A stretch of 64,000 bases of DNA. Source: an uncultured SAR116 cluster alpha proteobacterium (GTDB lineage Bacteria; Pseudomonadota; Alphaproteobacteria; Puniceispirillales; Marisalimonadaceae). Below, piece by piece: positions 24,135 to 32,257 of this stretch. The notes under the pieces are model-generated. The model was given only the letters and a program-made list of their open reading frames with translations. It searched no databases and was not told the DNA's origin. Every line of letters starts with the position of its first letter. Within the stretch, counting starts at the first letter, position 1. The translations under genes were made by a program, and so were the position numbers. Location: positions 1-64,000 of the forward strand of contig CACOAO010000011.1 in assembly GCA_902625215.1 (NCBI GenBank). The letters run 5' to 3'.

Positions 24135-25700
24135 TTAAAACTTATCTGTCATTTCTTCAATCAATAATGATTTTAAAATTTTACCATTTTTATTTTTTGG
24201 AAGTTCATTTGTTGTTACTGTCCAATAATCTGGTTGTTTATATTCTGACAAGTTTTCTAAACAAATATTTTTTAATTTATTTAATACATCGTCACCCTTT
24301 TTAGATAATATAACAGCATGAATTTTTTCACCTAAAATTTGATCTTTATGGGGTATAATTGCTACCTCGACAACAAGCCCACTTAAACTGATTAAATTTT
24401 CAATTTCAGTTGAGTAAATTTTATAACCACCCCGGTTTATTACATCTTTTTTTCTATCTAATATATAAAAGAAGCCATTTTCATCTTTATAACCTATATC
24501 ACCTGATTTCCAGTAGCCATCAATGAATTCTTTTGATGTTGTTTTTTTATTATTCCAATAACCAGGTATAACCATCGGACCAGAAATCCAAAATTCTCCT
24601 ACTTCTCCTGTTTTTACTTCTTGATTATTTTCATTCATAACAAGTATTTTGCCTGTTAGAACAGGTTTGCCAACACTTGATATAAGTTTTTCATTATATT
24701 CTAATGGCATTATTGTAGCAGGTGAACATGTTTCAGTTGAACCGTAAGCATTTGCTAATATTAAATTAGGTAACATTTCTTTTAATTTTTTTATTGTTCC
24801 CAATGGCATTGGAGCTCCTCCAAAACATCCAATTCTCCATTTTGACAAATTGTACTTTGAAAGATCCTCTCTATGAATACACAAATTATACATAGCTGGA
24901 ACCATTATTAAATAAGACAACTCTTCTTTTTCAGCTAAAATAAGAAAATCCTTGGCGTTAAATGATTTCATTAATATAAGCGTTCCTCCAACATACAAAA
25001 TTGTCATAATATGAGCTATGAGACCTGTAACATGACTCGCAGGAACTACAAGAATACAATTATCTTCTGAAGTTAGTTTAAAATGAGTTTTAAAATGTAT
25101 ACATGAATGTATTATATTCAAATTTGCAATCATAGCACCCTTAGGTTTGCCGGTAGTACCTGACGTATATAAAATGAAAGCTGTATCTTCTTCATCTATA
25201 TGTTTTTCTTTTGTAAAAGATGTAACTTCGAGATTGTTAAGTTTAAATTCATCAAAATACAAAATATCGACGACTGATTTTAATTCGTCAGAATGTGGAA
25301 GATTATTTTTTAGTTCTTTATCAGAAAATATATAACTTGCTCTGCAATCATTTATAACAAGTTCATTCTCAAATTTAGAAGATCTGGGGTTTAAAGGGAC
25401 AACTATGACGCCATTTTTCAGTCCTGCTAAAATGTAAACTATCAGGGGCCAGCTATTTTCAAATAGCACACATATTCTATCTTTTTTGACTAAATTAAGC
25501 TTTTGAAAATAGTTTGATACTTTAGATACTAAATCAAACATTTCCTGATAAGAAATTTTCTTTTGATTATCAGTAACAGCAATATTTGATGGACTTTGTT
25601 TGGTATTTTTTAGAAAAACTTTCCAAAAGTTCTCTTCTCTATTTATAAAAGTAGGAATTACTCTATTATCAAAATGAAGTTCATTACAAATATCATTCAT
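24135..25700 (-). CDS. AMP-forming acyl-CoA synthetase (class I adenylate-forming)
   Basis: A 521-residue ligase with P-loop FILYTSGTTGKPKGAMIAN, aromatic adenylate loop NAYGSTETCSPATIMP, hinge YWKSGDIGYKDENGFFYILDRKKD and catalytic Lys507 in PKNKNGKILKSLL. It lies 42 bases upstream of the DmdB-like gene on the same strand, so two acyl-CoA synthetases are probably co-transcribed, presumably with different chain or substrate preferences. The sequence is more diverged than its neighbour and is lysine- and asparagine-rich. The carboxylic acid substrate cannot be read from the motifs. Confidence 0.83.
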   Translation of the reverse strand: MNDICNELHFDNRVIPTFINREENFWKVFLKNTKQSPSNIAVTDNQKKISYQEMFDLVSKVSNYFQKLNLVKKDRICVLFENSWPLIVYILAGLKNGVIVVPLNPRSSKFENELVINDCRASYIFSDKELKNNLPHSDELKSVVDILYFDEFKLNNLEVTSFTKEKHIDEEDTAFILYTSGTTGKPKGAMIANLNIIHSCIHFKTHFKLTSEDNCILVVPASHVTGLIAHIMTILYVGGTLILMKSFNAKDFLILAEKEELSYLIMVPAMYNLCIHREDLSKYNLSKWRIGCFGGAPMPLGTIKKLKEMLPNLILANAYGSTETCSPATIMPLEYNEKLISSVGKPVLTGKILVMNENNQEVKTGEVGEFWISGPMVIPGYWNNKKTTSKEFIDGYWKSGDIGYKDENGFFYILDRKKDVINRGGYKIYSTEIENLISLSGLVVEVAIIPHKDQILGEKIHAVILSKKGDDVLNKLKNICLENLSEYKQPDYWTVTTNELPKNKNGKILKSLLIEEMTDKF

Positions 25701-25842
25701 TTTTAACAGCCTGATAAAATTTGATTATCTAATAACATTTTATACATTTTTAATAATATATTGTTTTTCAAAATGTTTAAGTAGTATTTAAATCAGATTT
25801 ATGTAAAATTTATTAATTTCACCTACATATTAATTTTAAATG

Positions 25843-25860
25843 GTTTTTGCTTGCAAAAAC
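25843..25860. terminator. perfect 8-base-pair hairpin downstream of the IPNS-like gene
   Basis: GTTTTTGC (25843-25850), loop TT, GCAAAAAC (25853-25860). It lies 75 bases past the end of the minus-strand oxygenase gene and 143 bases upstream of the acyl-CoA synthetase start, so it could terminate the former. No T-tract of more than four follows on the minus strand. The rest of the 234-base gap (25701-25934) is AT-rich and would contain the synthetase promoter. Confidence 0.3.
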
Positions 25861-25934
25861 TTTATAGGCATTCTCAAATTAGTTGTAATTAATAAAAGGT
25901 TAATTTTTATTATATCAAAAATAAATTAATTAAT

Positions 25935-26849
25935 TTATTTTTTTTTATGTAAGTAAGTGGAGTTGAATTTTTTAGATAAATATTCTCCAGCAATTATTTT
26001 ATCTTTTTTTGATATTATGGTGTCATATTGAGGATTAAAGAAAAAAGGTATAGAAAATCTCTCATTGTAATTTCCATACACTCTATGAGAAGTAGCTTTA
26101 ATTTTTTTGTTAGACCAAAATTCTAACATATCTCCAAAATTTACTATAATCTCATCTTCTGCTGGATATATTAACTCCCACTCATTTGAAGGATTTTTAA
26201 TTTCAAGTCCAGGATTGTTATCTGTTAGCAAAATCGTTAAACAACCATAATCAGTATGAGGTGCTATACCATAGTCTTTGTTTGATAATGAAGATTTTCT
26301 TGGTGGATAGTAATTACACCTTAACAAAGACATTGGATTCTTGAATTTATTTATAAAAAATTTTTCAGAAAAACCTAATGAACTTTCAATAAAAGAAAGA
26401 ATATTTATCCCTATTTGGGTACACAAATCATAATAATCATTAACATTTTTTTCAAAATTAGGTAATTGAGTAGGCCATAAATTTTTAGAGTAGTATGTCA
26501 AATCCTTAAACTTAGATATAACTTTTTCATGAGAACCACTGTCAAAAATTTCTTTATAATCTGGGTTAAACTCTGGGTTAACTTGTTCTCCTTGTGGTGC
26601 GCCCCATCCTCTGTTGGATGATGTGAGTGCCATATTTACCATGTTTTTTTGTTCAAAAGGAAGTTCAAAAAAAGCTTTATAAGTTTTTAATATATTATTT
26701 TTTACTTTCAGATCTATGGGGGTATTTGTTAATAACAAAAAACCATATTGCGAAACAGCGTAATTAAATTTTTTAAGCTCATAATTAAAAGATGAAGCCA
26801 TTTCGTTAGAGATAATGTTATAATCTATTTTTGGTATTGTTGATTGCAT
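25935..26849 (-). CDS. isopenicillin N synthase-like Fe(II)/2-oxoglutarate oxygenase
   Basis: A 304-residue member of the IPNS/DIOX family. Iron ligands His198, Asp200 (APHTDYGCLTILL) and His255 (ATSHRVYG) are in place, and Arg264 with Ser266 in ERFSIPFFFNP form the 2-oxoglutarate-binding R-x-S. The N-terminal DIOX_N segment includes YGFLLLTN and FFELPFEQK. Bacterial members occur in the degradation or modification of small molecules; ACV cyclisation is excluded by the lack of a peptide synthetase and by the presence of a 2-oxoglutarate-type arginine. It is a single gene, divergent from a MaoC hydratase. Confidence 0.87.
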   Translation of the reverse strand: MQSTIPKIDYNIISNEMASSFNYELKKFNYAVSQYGFLLLTNTPIDLKVKNNILKTYKAFFELPFEQKNMVNMALTSSNRGWGAPQGEQVNPEFNPDYKEIFDSGSHEKVISKFKDLTYYSKNLWPTQLPNFEKNVNDYYDLCTQIGINILSFIESSLGFSEKFFINKFKNPMSLLRCNYYPPRKSSLSNKDYGIAPHTDYGCLTILLTDNNPGLEIKNPSNEWELIYPAEDEIIVNFGDMLEFWSNKKIKATSHRVYGNYNERFSIPFFFNPQYDTIISKKDKIIAGEYLSKKFNSTYLHKKK

Positions 26850-26962
26850 ATTTATTAAATCATACTGAATTTAAAAATTTCAAGATTTCTTCTTATAATA
26901 TTATTTAATAAAGTTTCTTTAAGTGTATATTAATATAACAAAATAAAAAAAAGGTATTTAAA

Positions 26963-27421
26963 ATGATAATTATAAATAGTCCTACTGAAATAAAAAATTT
27001 TATAAATAAACCCCTTACACCAAGTGAATGGTATCATGTTACACAAGATAAAATAAATAAATTTGCTGAAGCCACATCTGATCATCAATGGATACATGTT
27101 GATGAAGAAAGAGCTAAAAAAGAAATGCCTAACGGAAAAACCATTGCTCATGGATATTATATGGTGTCTTTACTTCCAAAACTAGCTGCACAAAATGCAG
27201 AAATTAAAAATACATCTAAAACTCTTAACTATGGATCTGATAAAGTGCGTTTTATTAATATGGTTAAGGCTGGTTCCCATGTTCGACTTAACAGGACAAT
27301 AATTTCTTGTGAAGAAATGAAAAATGGAGGTTTTAGAGTTGTAAATAAGTGTGAATTAGAAATCAAGGACGATACTAAGCCTGCTTTCATAGCAGAAACA
27401 ATATCTTTAGTATTTCCATAA
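26963..27421 (+). CDS. MaoC-family (R)-specific enoyl-CoA hydratase
   Basis: A 152-residue hotdog-fold hydratase. The catalytic dyad is Asp40 and His45 in ATSDHQWIHVDEERA, followed by the overhang motif IAHGYYMVSLLP (61-72). The family hydrates trans-2-enoyl-CoA to (R)-3-hydroxyacyl-CoA (PhaJ type), or dehydrates in the reverse sense. It starts at ATG 26963 and is followed 17 bases later by a quinone-oxidoreductase-type gene, so they form a two-gene unit. Fits the acyl-CoA theme of the neighbourhood. Confidence 0.88.
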   Translation: MIIINSPTEIKNFINKPLTPSEWYHVTQDKINKFAEATSDHQWIHVDEERAKKEMPNGKTIAHGYYMVSLLPKLAAQNAEIKNTSKTLNYGSDKVRFINMVKAGSHVRLNRTIISCEEMKNGGFRVVNKCELEIKDDTKPAFIAETISLVFP

Positions 27422-27438
27422 AAAATTAAGGAATTATA

Positions 27439-28407
27439 ATGAAAGCTATAATCTGCAATAACTTCGGTCCAATTAAAAATATTGAGTACAAGGAAGTAGA
27501 TGATCCAAATCTTGAAGAAGATAGTGTTTTAATTAAAGTTAGTTCTGTTGGAGTGAATTTTCCTGATGGCCTTCTAGTACAAGGTAAATACCAACTTAAA
27601 CCTGAAACACCCTTTATTCCCGGCATGGAAGTCGCTGGTGAAGTTATAGAACTTGGTTCAAAGGTTTCAGATTTTAAAGTTGGTGATCGTGTTGCTGGCT
27701 TGTCTAGACTTAGTGGATATGCAGAAAAAACAGCAGTGAAATTTTCTTCTGTGTTTAAAATTCCAGATAACATGTCATTTGATGATTCTTGTGCCTTATT
27801 ATGTGCTTATGGAACATCCCATTATGCATTAAAACAAAGAGGTCAATTAAAAAGAAATGAAACTCTCGTTGTACTAGGCGCATCAGGCTCTACTGGAATA
27901 GCTGCTATACAAATTGGGAAAATAATAGGTGCAAAAGTAATTGCTGTCGCCTCCAATGCTGAAAAACAAAAAATTGCTAAAAATAATGGTGCAGATATGG
28001 CAATTGGATATGAAAATTTAAAAGAAAAATTAAAGGATATTTCTGATGGAAAAGGTATAGATGTAATTTTTGACCCAGTTGGCGGAGATGTTTTTGACAC
28101 CCTAGCAAGAACGATGGCTAGAAAAGGAAGATTATTAGTTATTGGATTTGCATCAGGGTCTATACCTAAATTAGCTGTAAATTTAGCTTTAGTGAAAGAG
28201 TTTAGCGTAGTGGGTGTTTTTTGGGGGGCATTTACAAGATCAGAACCTGTTGAATATAAAAAAAATATGATTGAATTGTTTAATTGGCATAACAATGGCT
28301 TAATAAAACCGTTAATAGGGGAAAACCATCCATTATCAGATGCTTCTAAAGTTTTAGAAAAAATTCTTGCTAGGGGTGCAAAAGGAAAGATTATCTTAAA
28401 ACCATAA
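27439..28407 (+). CDS. NADPH:quinone oxidoreductase-like medium-chain reductase
   Basis: A 322-residue MDR-superfamily protein without the catalytic or structural zinc cysteines. VGVNFPDGLLVQGKY and PFIPGMEVAGEVIELG are the GroES-like domain signatures; the nucleotide site is VVLGASGSTGIAAIQIGKIIGAKVIAVAS, and KGIDVIFDPVGGDVFD follows. Members reduce quinones or 2-enoyl thioesters with NADPH. It begins 17 bases after a MaoC hydratase with AAGGA upstream, which makes enoyl-CoA reduction an attractive but unproven role. Converges on the znuB gene with 15 bases between. Confidence 0.88.
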   Translation: MKAIICNNFGPIKNIEYKEVDDPNLEEDSVLIKVSSVGVNFPDGLLVQGKYQLKPETPFIPGMEVAGEVIELGSKVSDFKVGDRVAGLSRLSGYAEKTAVKFSSVFKIPDNMSFDDSCALLCAYGTSHYALKQRGQLKRNETLVVLGASGSTGIAAIQIGKIIGAKVIAVASNAEKQKIAKNNGADMAIGYENLKEKLKDISDGKGIDVIFDPVGGDVFDTLARTMARKGRLLVIGFASGSIPKLAVNLALVKEFSVVGVFWGAFTRSEPVEYKKNMIELFNWHNNGLIKPLIGENHPLSDASKVLEKILARGAKGKIILKP

Positions 28408-28422
28408 AAATTACTGTATATT

Positions 28423-29229
28423 TCAATCTTTGTTTAAAAAATTTCCAAAAAAGTAAGAGAGAAAAAACAAAATCGCACTTACAATTACAATTGATGGGCC
28501 AGACGGAGCATCTACTTCTACAGAAAGGAAAATACCTGAAACTACCGAAAAAATACCAATCAATGTAGCAAAGAGTGCCATTTGCTGAGGGGAACGTGAT
28601 AATCTCCTGGAGGTTGCAGCTGGTATTATTAACATTGCCGTTATTAATAACAACCCGATAATTTGTAATGATACTGCTACAACAATAGTTAATACGGTTG
28701 TTAGTAATAAATTAATGTATGTAGGATTGATACCCTCAGCTCTTGCTAGATCTTCGTCGATGGTAACTAATAGAAGTGAAGACCAATTAATAGATACAAG
28801 AAAAATTACTAAAATTACTCCGAGATACATCCACCACAAATCATTTGAGCTAACTGTCAGGATATCTCCAAATAAAAACGCATGAATATCAATTTTAATT
28901 CGATTAAGGGAAATTACAATTATACCAATAGAAAGAGCAAGATGAGCTAAAACTCCTAAGAGAGTATCTGTTGATAATATTTTATTTTGTTGCAACCACA
29001 AAAAAAGTATACCAAATATCAAACATACAACAATAATTCCAAAGTTTATTCCAGTTCCAAGTAAGATGCCCAATCCAACACCTAATAGTGAACTATGTGC
29101 AATAGATTCCCCATAATAAGACATCCGTCGCCAAACCACAAAACATCCTACGAGTCCAGATATTAAAGCAACCGCAATACCTGCGAAAATACCTCTTAAA
29201 ATAAATGGGTCAGTTATCTTTGTCTCCAA
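28423..29229 (-). CDS. znuB: zinc ABC transporter permease ZnuB
   Basis: A 268-residue ABC-3 family permease with seven or eight membrane helices. WRRMSYYGESIAHSSLLGVGLGI is the conserved cytoplasmic loop that contacts the ATPase, and AEGINPTYINLLLT precedes the last helices (VSLQIIGLLLITAMLIIPAATSRRL). It uses a TTG start at 29229 and overlaps znuC by 20 bases, so it is coupled to it. Together with ZnuC and the divergently encoded ZnuA it would import Zn2+ across the inner membrane. Membership of the zinc branch, not manganese, is supported by the adjacent Zur gene and the His-rich ZnuA. Confidence 0.92.
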   Translation of the reverse strand: METKITDPFILRGIFAGIAVALISGLVGCFVVWRRMSYYGESIAHSSLLGVGLGILLGTGINFGIIVVCLIFGILFLWLQQNKILSTDTLLGVLAHLALSIGIIVISLNRIKIDIHAFLFGDILTVSSNDLWWMYLGVILVIFLVSINWSSLLLVTIDEDLARAEGINPTYINLLLTTVLTIVVAVSLQIIGLLLITAMLIIPAATSRRLSRSPQQMALFATLIGIFSVVSGIFLSVEVDAPSGPSIVIVSAILFFLSYFFGNFLNKD

Positions 29230-29965
29230 TTAAAAATTTACTATCACCATGCGATGAATTGTTTGTATGTTGGTAAACAGCCATCATATTGGCCATATCT
29301 TTTCCAAACATTGAAATAAATTCTGGGTCTTGAGCAACTTGCTGGGGTTTTCCCGAACAACAAATATGATTGGAAAGGCATAAAACTTTTTTTGTGGATA
29401 CCATCACTAGGTGTAAATCGTGAGAGACCATTAAAATACTTAAAGCCCTCTTGGAATAAATTTCTTGAATAAGTTTATAAAAACTAAGTTGACCTGATAT
29501 ATCTAAATTTTGAGCAGGTTCGTCCAAAATTAGTAAGTCAGGGTTATTCAATAAACTTCTCGCTAACAACACCCTTTGCATTTCACCGCCAGACAAAATT
29601 GAAAGTTGTTTGTTAATTAACTGGTTTATATTTACCTCTGAAATTACATGTTTGAAAGAAATATCATCGAATTCCTTTTTAACAGTTATAAAATTTTTTA
29701 CGGTCATAGGCATTGTATTGATCACATTTATACTTTGTGGCATATACCCTATTTTTAATTTATTTTTTTTCTGAATTTCTCCAAAATTGGGTTTATAAAA
29801 ACCCATCAAACATTTTAAAAGCATAGTTTTGCCAGCTCCGTTAGGGCCTATGATAGTAATAAAATCATTCTTGTTAATATCTATGTCTATGTTCTTTAAG
29901 ATAGATTTATGATTTTTGAATACACTAACGTTTTTAGCAGAAATTAAAGCATTAATTGATTTCAT
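29210..29965 (-). CDS. znuC: zinc ABC transporter ATP-binding protein ZnuC
   Basis: A 251-residue ABC ATPase. Walker A is GPNGAGKT (40-47), Q-loop YMPQS, signature LSGGE (124-128), Walker B LLILDEP (144-150), and the switch His is in MVSHDLHLVM. The C-terminal tail with HICCSGKPQQVAQDPEFISMFG is the usual ZnuC extension with a Cys pair. It is second in the minus-strand operon zur-znuC-znuB, overlapping zur by 4 bases and znuB by 20. It powers zinc import on the cytoplasmic face. Confidence 0.93.
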   Translation of the reverse strand: MKSINALISAKNVSVFKNHKSILKNIDIDINKNDFITIIGPNGAGKTMLLKCLMGFYKPNFGEIQKKNKLKIGYMPQSINVINTMPMTVKNFITVKKEFDDISFKHVISEVNINQLINKQLSILSGGEMQRVLLARSLLNNPDLLILDEPAQNLDISGQLSFYKLIQEIYSKRALSILMVSHDLHLVMVSTKKVLCLSNHICCSGKPQQVAQDPEFISMFGKDMANMMAVYQHTNNSSHGDSKFLIGDKDN

Positions 29966-30426
29966 TGTTGATTACAATCCAGACAATGTCCTTCAATTTC
30001 TAATGTAGTATTACTAATAACAAAGTTGTTATGTATGGCTGTTTTTGAAATTCTTTCTTTCAAACTGTCATCACAGCATTCTTGGTAAAGATTGCATTTT
30101 TTGCAAATTAAAAAATAACATTCTTTATGAGCGTTAGGATGAAAACATCCAACAAAAGAATTTATAGAATTTAACTTATGAACAAACCCATTATCTATTA
30201 AAAAATCAATAGCTCTATAAACTGTTGGTGGATGAGTAGGTTTATTGTTTATATTTCTTATTTCGTCTAGTATTTCGTAAGCTTTTATGGGTTTGTTGTT
30301 TTTAATAATTATTTTAAAAACTTGTTTTCTAATATCGGTAAAACCTAGTTTGTTAGATTTACAAATTTCCTCAACCTTGTGAATTGAAGCTTTTAATTCA
30401 GATATAGATTTTGATTTCATATTCAT
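29962..30426 (-). CDS. zur: Fur-family zinc uptake regulator Zur
   Basis: A 154-residue Fur-family repressor. The winged helix contains THPPTVYRAIDFLIDNGFVHK (64-84); this HPPTVYRAL form and the following NSFVGCFHP with Cys94 are typical of Zur instead of Fur. Structural zinc would use the pairs Cys108/Cys111 and Cys148/Cys151, and additional Cys103, His96 and His100 lie at the sensory site. It is the first gene of the znuCB operon and should repress itself and the divergent znuA when zinc is plentiful. A palindromic site lies in the divergent promoter. ATG at 30426 chosen; a second Met two codons later is possible. Confidence 0.93.
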   Translation of the reverse strand: MNMKSKSISELKASIHKVEEICKSNKLGFTDIRKQVFKIIIKNNKPIKAYEILDEIRNINNKPTHPPTVYRAIDFLIDNGFVHKLNSINSFVGCFHPNAHKECYFLICKKCNLYQECCDDSLKERISKTAIHNNFVISNTTLEIEGHCLDCNQQ

Positions 30427-30448
30427 ACCTTACACTACAATAATAAAG

Positions 30449-30476
30449 TTGACTTTTAAACAACATAATATATGTT
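30449..30476 (+). promoter_or_regulatory. predicted sigma-70-type promoter of znuA
   Basis: TTGACT (30449-30454) and TATGTT (30471-30476) are spaced 16 bases apart and would start transcription near 30483, about 30 bases before the znuA ATG. The -10 element overlaps the Zur-type palindrome, a layout expected for repression. Promoter match is partial (5 of 6 and 4 of 6 positions). Confidence 0.5.
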
Positions 30477-30489
30477 ACGTTATAACATT
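30472..30489. promoter_or_regulatory. predicted Zur box between zur and znuA
   Basis: ATGTTACGTTATAACATT is an imperfect palindrome with arms ATGTTA/TAACATT-like ends around a short centre (TGTTA N5 TAACA). It has the form of alphaproteobacterial Zur operators. It lies 46 bases upstream of zur and 27 bases upstream of the znuA ATG, inside the only divergent gap of the locus, so one site could control both directions. Confidence 0.75.
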
Positions 30490-30515
30490 GCAATATTTAA
30501 TCAAGGATGTATATA

Positions 30516-31586
30516 ATGTTAAAATTTCTAACTATTTTTTCTTTCATAATCTTTTCTAGTTTCAAATTATTAGCTTCTGAAACAACAGGTGTAGTTACAA
30601 CAATTCAACCAATTAATTCTTTAGTGAATGCGGTTATTGGGAATACTGGAAAATCAATTTCGTTGATCCCAGCTGAAATCTCCCCTCACGAGCATAAATT
30701 AAAACCTTCAGATACAAAAAAATTACAAAATGCTAATATTATATTCTTTGTCTCAGATCACCTTGAGAGCAGTGTGGCTAAGGTTTTTGATAAACTACCA
30801 AAAAATATTAAAATTATAAACTTGATGGAAGAATCAGGAATTAAACATTTAGCAATTAGAGATAATGAAGCATGGGAACGTCATGACCATCATCATGGTC
30901 ATGGAGATCATGATGAACATGATAAGCATGACAAGAAACATGATGATCACGATCATGATAAGCATGCTAAAAAACACGATGATCACGACCACGATAAACA
31001 TGCTAAAAAACACGATGATCACGACCATGATAAACATGCAAAAAAACATGATGATCACGACAACCACGAGAAAGAAGAAGACGTTCACATCTGGTTAAGT
31101 CCTGATAACGCAGTAAAAATTATCAAAAAGATAAATAAAGAATTGAGTTTATATTTTCCTGAGAACGCTAAAATATATAACAAAAATGCTACTCAAATGA
31201 TAAAACAAATTAATCAGTTAAAAGTTGAATTAAAAAATGAATTATCAGGCATTAAAGATAAGCCATATGTAGTATTTCATGATGCATATCAGTATTTTGA
31301 AACTAGCTTCGGTTTAAATGCTGTGGGATCTGTTGCTTTAGAAGGAGATATAGCTTCTTCACCCAAGCAAATAGCTTTTATAAAAGACAAGATTGTTAAA
31401 CTCAATGCTTCATGTGTTTTTCAAGAACCCCAATTTGATAGTAAATTAGTCAAAATTGTAGTTGAAGGCACTAATGCTCAAATAGGGACACTAGACCCTC
31501 TTGGTGTTAATATAAAAGGTAAAGAAAAATTTTATTTACAATTACTCAAAAACATGGCTAAAAGTTTAAAGGAATGTTTGGGGTAA
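30516..31586 (+). CDS. znuA: zinc ABC transporter substrate-binding protein ZnuA with expanded His-rich loop
   Basis: A 356-residue periplasmic zinc-binding protein. I choose the ATG at 30516 because AAGGA (30503-30507) is correctly spaced for it and the upstream ATG at 30507 overlaps that site; the protein then begins with a signal peptide, MLKFLTIFSFIIFSSFKLLA, cut before SETTG. Zinc ligands are His58 (SPHEHKLKPSD), a His in DVHIWLSPDN, the His in VFHDAYQYFE, and the Asp in GTLDPLG. Between the first and second ligand lies a long loop of His, Asp and Lys built from 12-residue repeats, which in ZnuA proteins captures or senses zinc. Transcribed divergently from zur-znuCB and likely co-transcribed with the export-like genes downstream. 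Confidence 0.94.
   Translation: MLKFLTIFSFIIFSSFKLLASETTGVVTTIQPINSLVNAVIGNTGKSISLIPAEISPHEHKLKPSDTKKLQNANIIFFVSDHLESSVAKVFDKLPKNIKIINLMEESGIKHLAIRDNEAWERHDHHHGHGDHDEHDKHDKKHDDHDHDKHAKKHDDHDHDKHAKKHDDHDHDKHAKKHDDHDNHEKEEDVHIWLSPDNAVKIIKKINKELSLYFPENAKIYNKNATQMIKQINQLKVELKNELSGIKDKPYVVFHDAYQYFETSFGLNAVGSVALEGDIASSPKQIAFIKDKIVKLNASCVFQEPQFDSKLVKIVVEGTNAQIGTLDPLGVNIKGKEKFYLQLLKNMAKSLKECLG
30912..31055 (+). repeat. four in-frame 36-base tandem repeats encoding the ZnuA His-rich loop
   Basis: Units at 30912-30947 (diverged), 30948-30983, 30984-31019 and 31020-31055 each encode 12 residues close to HDHDKHAKKHDD. Synonymous changes between units (cat/cac, gat/gac, aag/aaa) show they are not very recent identical copies, but the length is an exact multiple of 12 codons. 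Copy number could vary between strains by slippage without breaking the frame. Confidence 0.92.
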
Positions 31587-31595
31587 TGTTTATTG

Positions 31596-32237
31596 ATGTT
31601 TATTTGTGATGATATATCATTTGATATTGACGGACAAAATTTATTTTCAAACATCAACTTAAATCTTAAACCACAGAAAGATCTTTTAATAACTGGTCCT
31701 TCTGGAGTTGGAAAAACAACTTTACTGAGCATTTTATGCGGGATTCAAAAACCAACCACTGGGAAAGTCACCTATAACAATATTAACATTTACGATTTAG
31801 CTGAAAATAAAGTTGATGATTTTAGAGGTAAGAATTTAGGAGTAGTTTTTCAAAATTTTAACTTAATCAATAGTTTCACTGTCAAACAAAACCTAGAAAT
31901 AGCTGCAAGTGCTATTGGAACAAAAAATTCAAACTTATTTTTTGACCTTCTTGATAGAGTTGGATTAGCAGATAAATCACATTTGAAAGTTTCTAATTTA
32001 AGCATTGGTGAAAAACAAAGGCTTGCGGTTGCACGAGCATTTATTGGAGAACCGAAATGGATTTTTTGCGATGAACCAACATCATCTTTAGACGATAAAA
32101 ATGCCAATATTATTATTAATTTGATTAAAGAAGAGAGCTTGCGTTGCAAAGCTTCACTTATACTTATTACACATGACAACCGTATACAATCTTTAATAAA
32201 TTTCTCTAAAATTTTAAGATTAGGAGAAGAGCTATAA
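31596..32237 (+). CDS. LolD/MacB-type ABC transporter ATP-binding protein (PA4064-like)
   Basis: A 213-residue ABC ATPase from the ATG at 31596 (a TTG one codon earlier exists). Walker A is GPSGVGKT (34-41), the signature LSIGEKQRLAVARA, Walker B IFCDEPTSSLD, and the switch LITHDNR. It is the short, MacB/LolD class that pairs with FtsX-like permeases and does mechanotransmission instead of classical import. It lies 9 bases after znuA. In Pseudomonas the order ATPase - FtsX-like permease - DUF3299 (PA4064-PA4066) is known to be zinc-regulated, so this gene is probably the equivalent ATPase under Zur control here; that equivalence is an inference from order and family. Confidence 0.87.
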   Translation: MFICDDISFDIDGQNLFSNINLNLKPQKDLLITGPSGVGKTTLLSILCGIQKPTTGKVTYNNINIYDLAENKVDDFRGKNLGVVFQNFNLINSFTVKQNLEIAASAIGTKNSNLFFDLLDRVGLADKSHLKVSNLSIGEKQRLAVARAFIGEPKWIFCDEPTSSLDDKNANIIINLIKEESLRCKASLILITHDNRIQSLINFSKILRLGEEL

Positions 32238-32257
32238 ATTTTTTTTATATATCTATT

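Noticed and set aside
27843-28295. 150-codon open frame on the minus strand within the quinone oxidoreductase gene
   Set aside because: It is antisense to a well-supported MDR-family protein; its composition reflects the complementary codons.
30912-31055. Short regular repeats suggesting a CRISPR array
   Set aside because: The repeats are contiguous, without spacers, and encode 12 residues in the znuA frame. They are a protein repeat.
30865-31098. Met-, Thr-rich open frame on the plus strand across the zinc loop
   Set aside because: It is a frame shadow of the His/Asp codon repeats of znuA (cat/gat/cac read out of phase). The His frame is the real protein because it continues into the ZnuA core.
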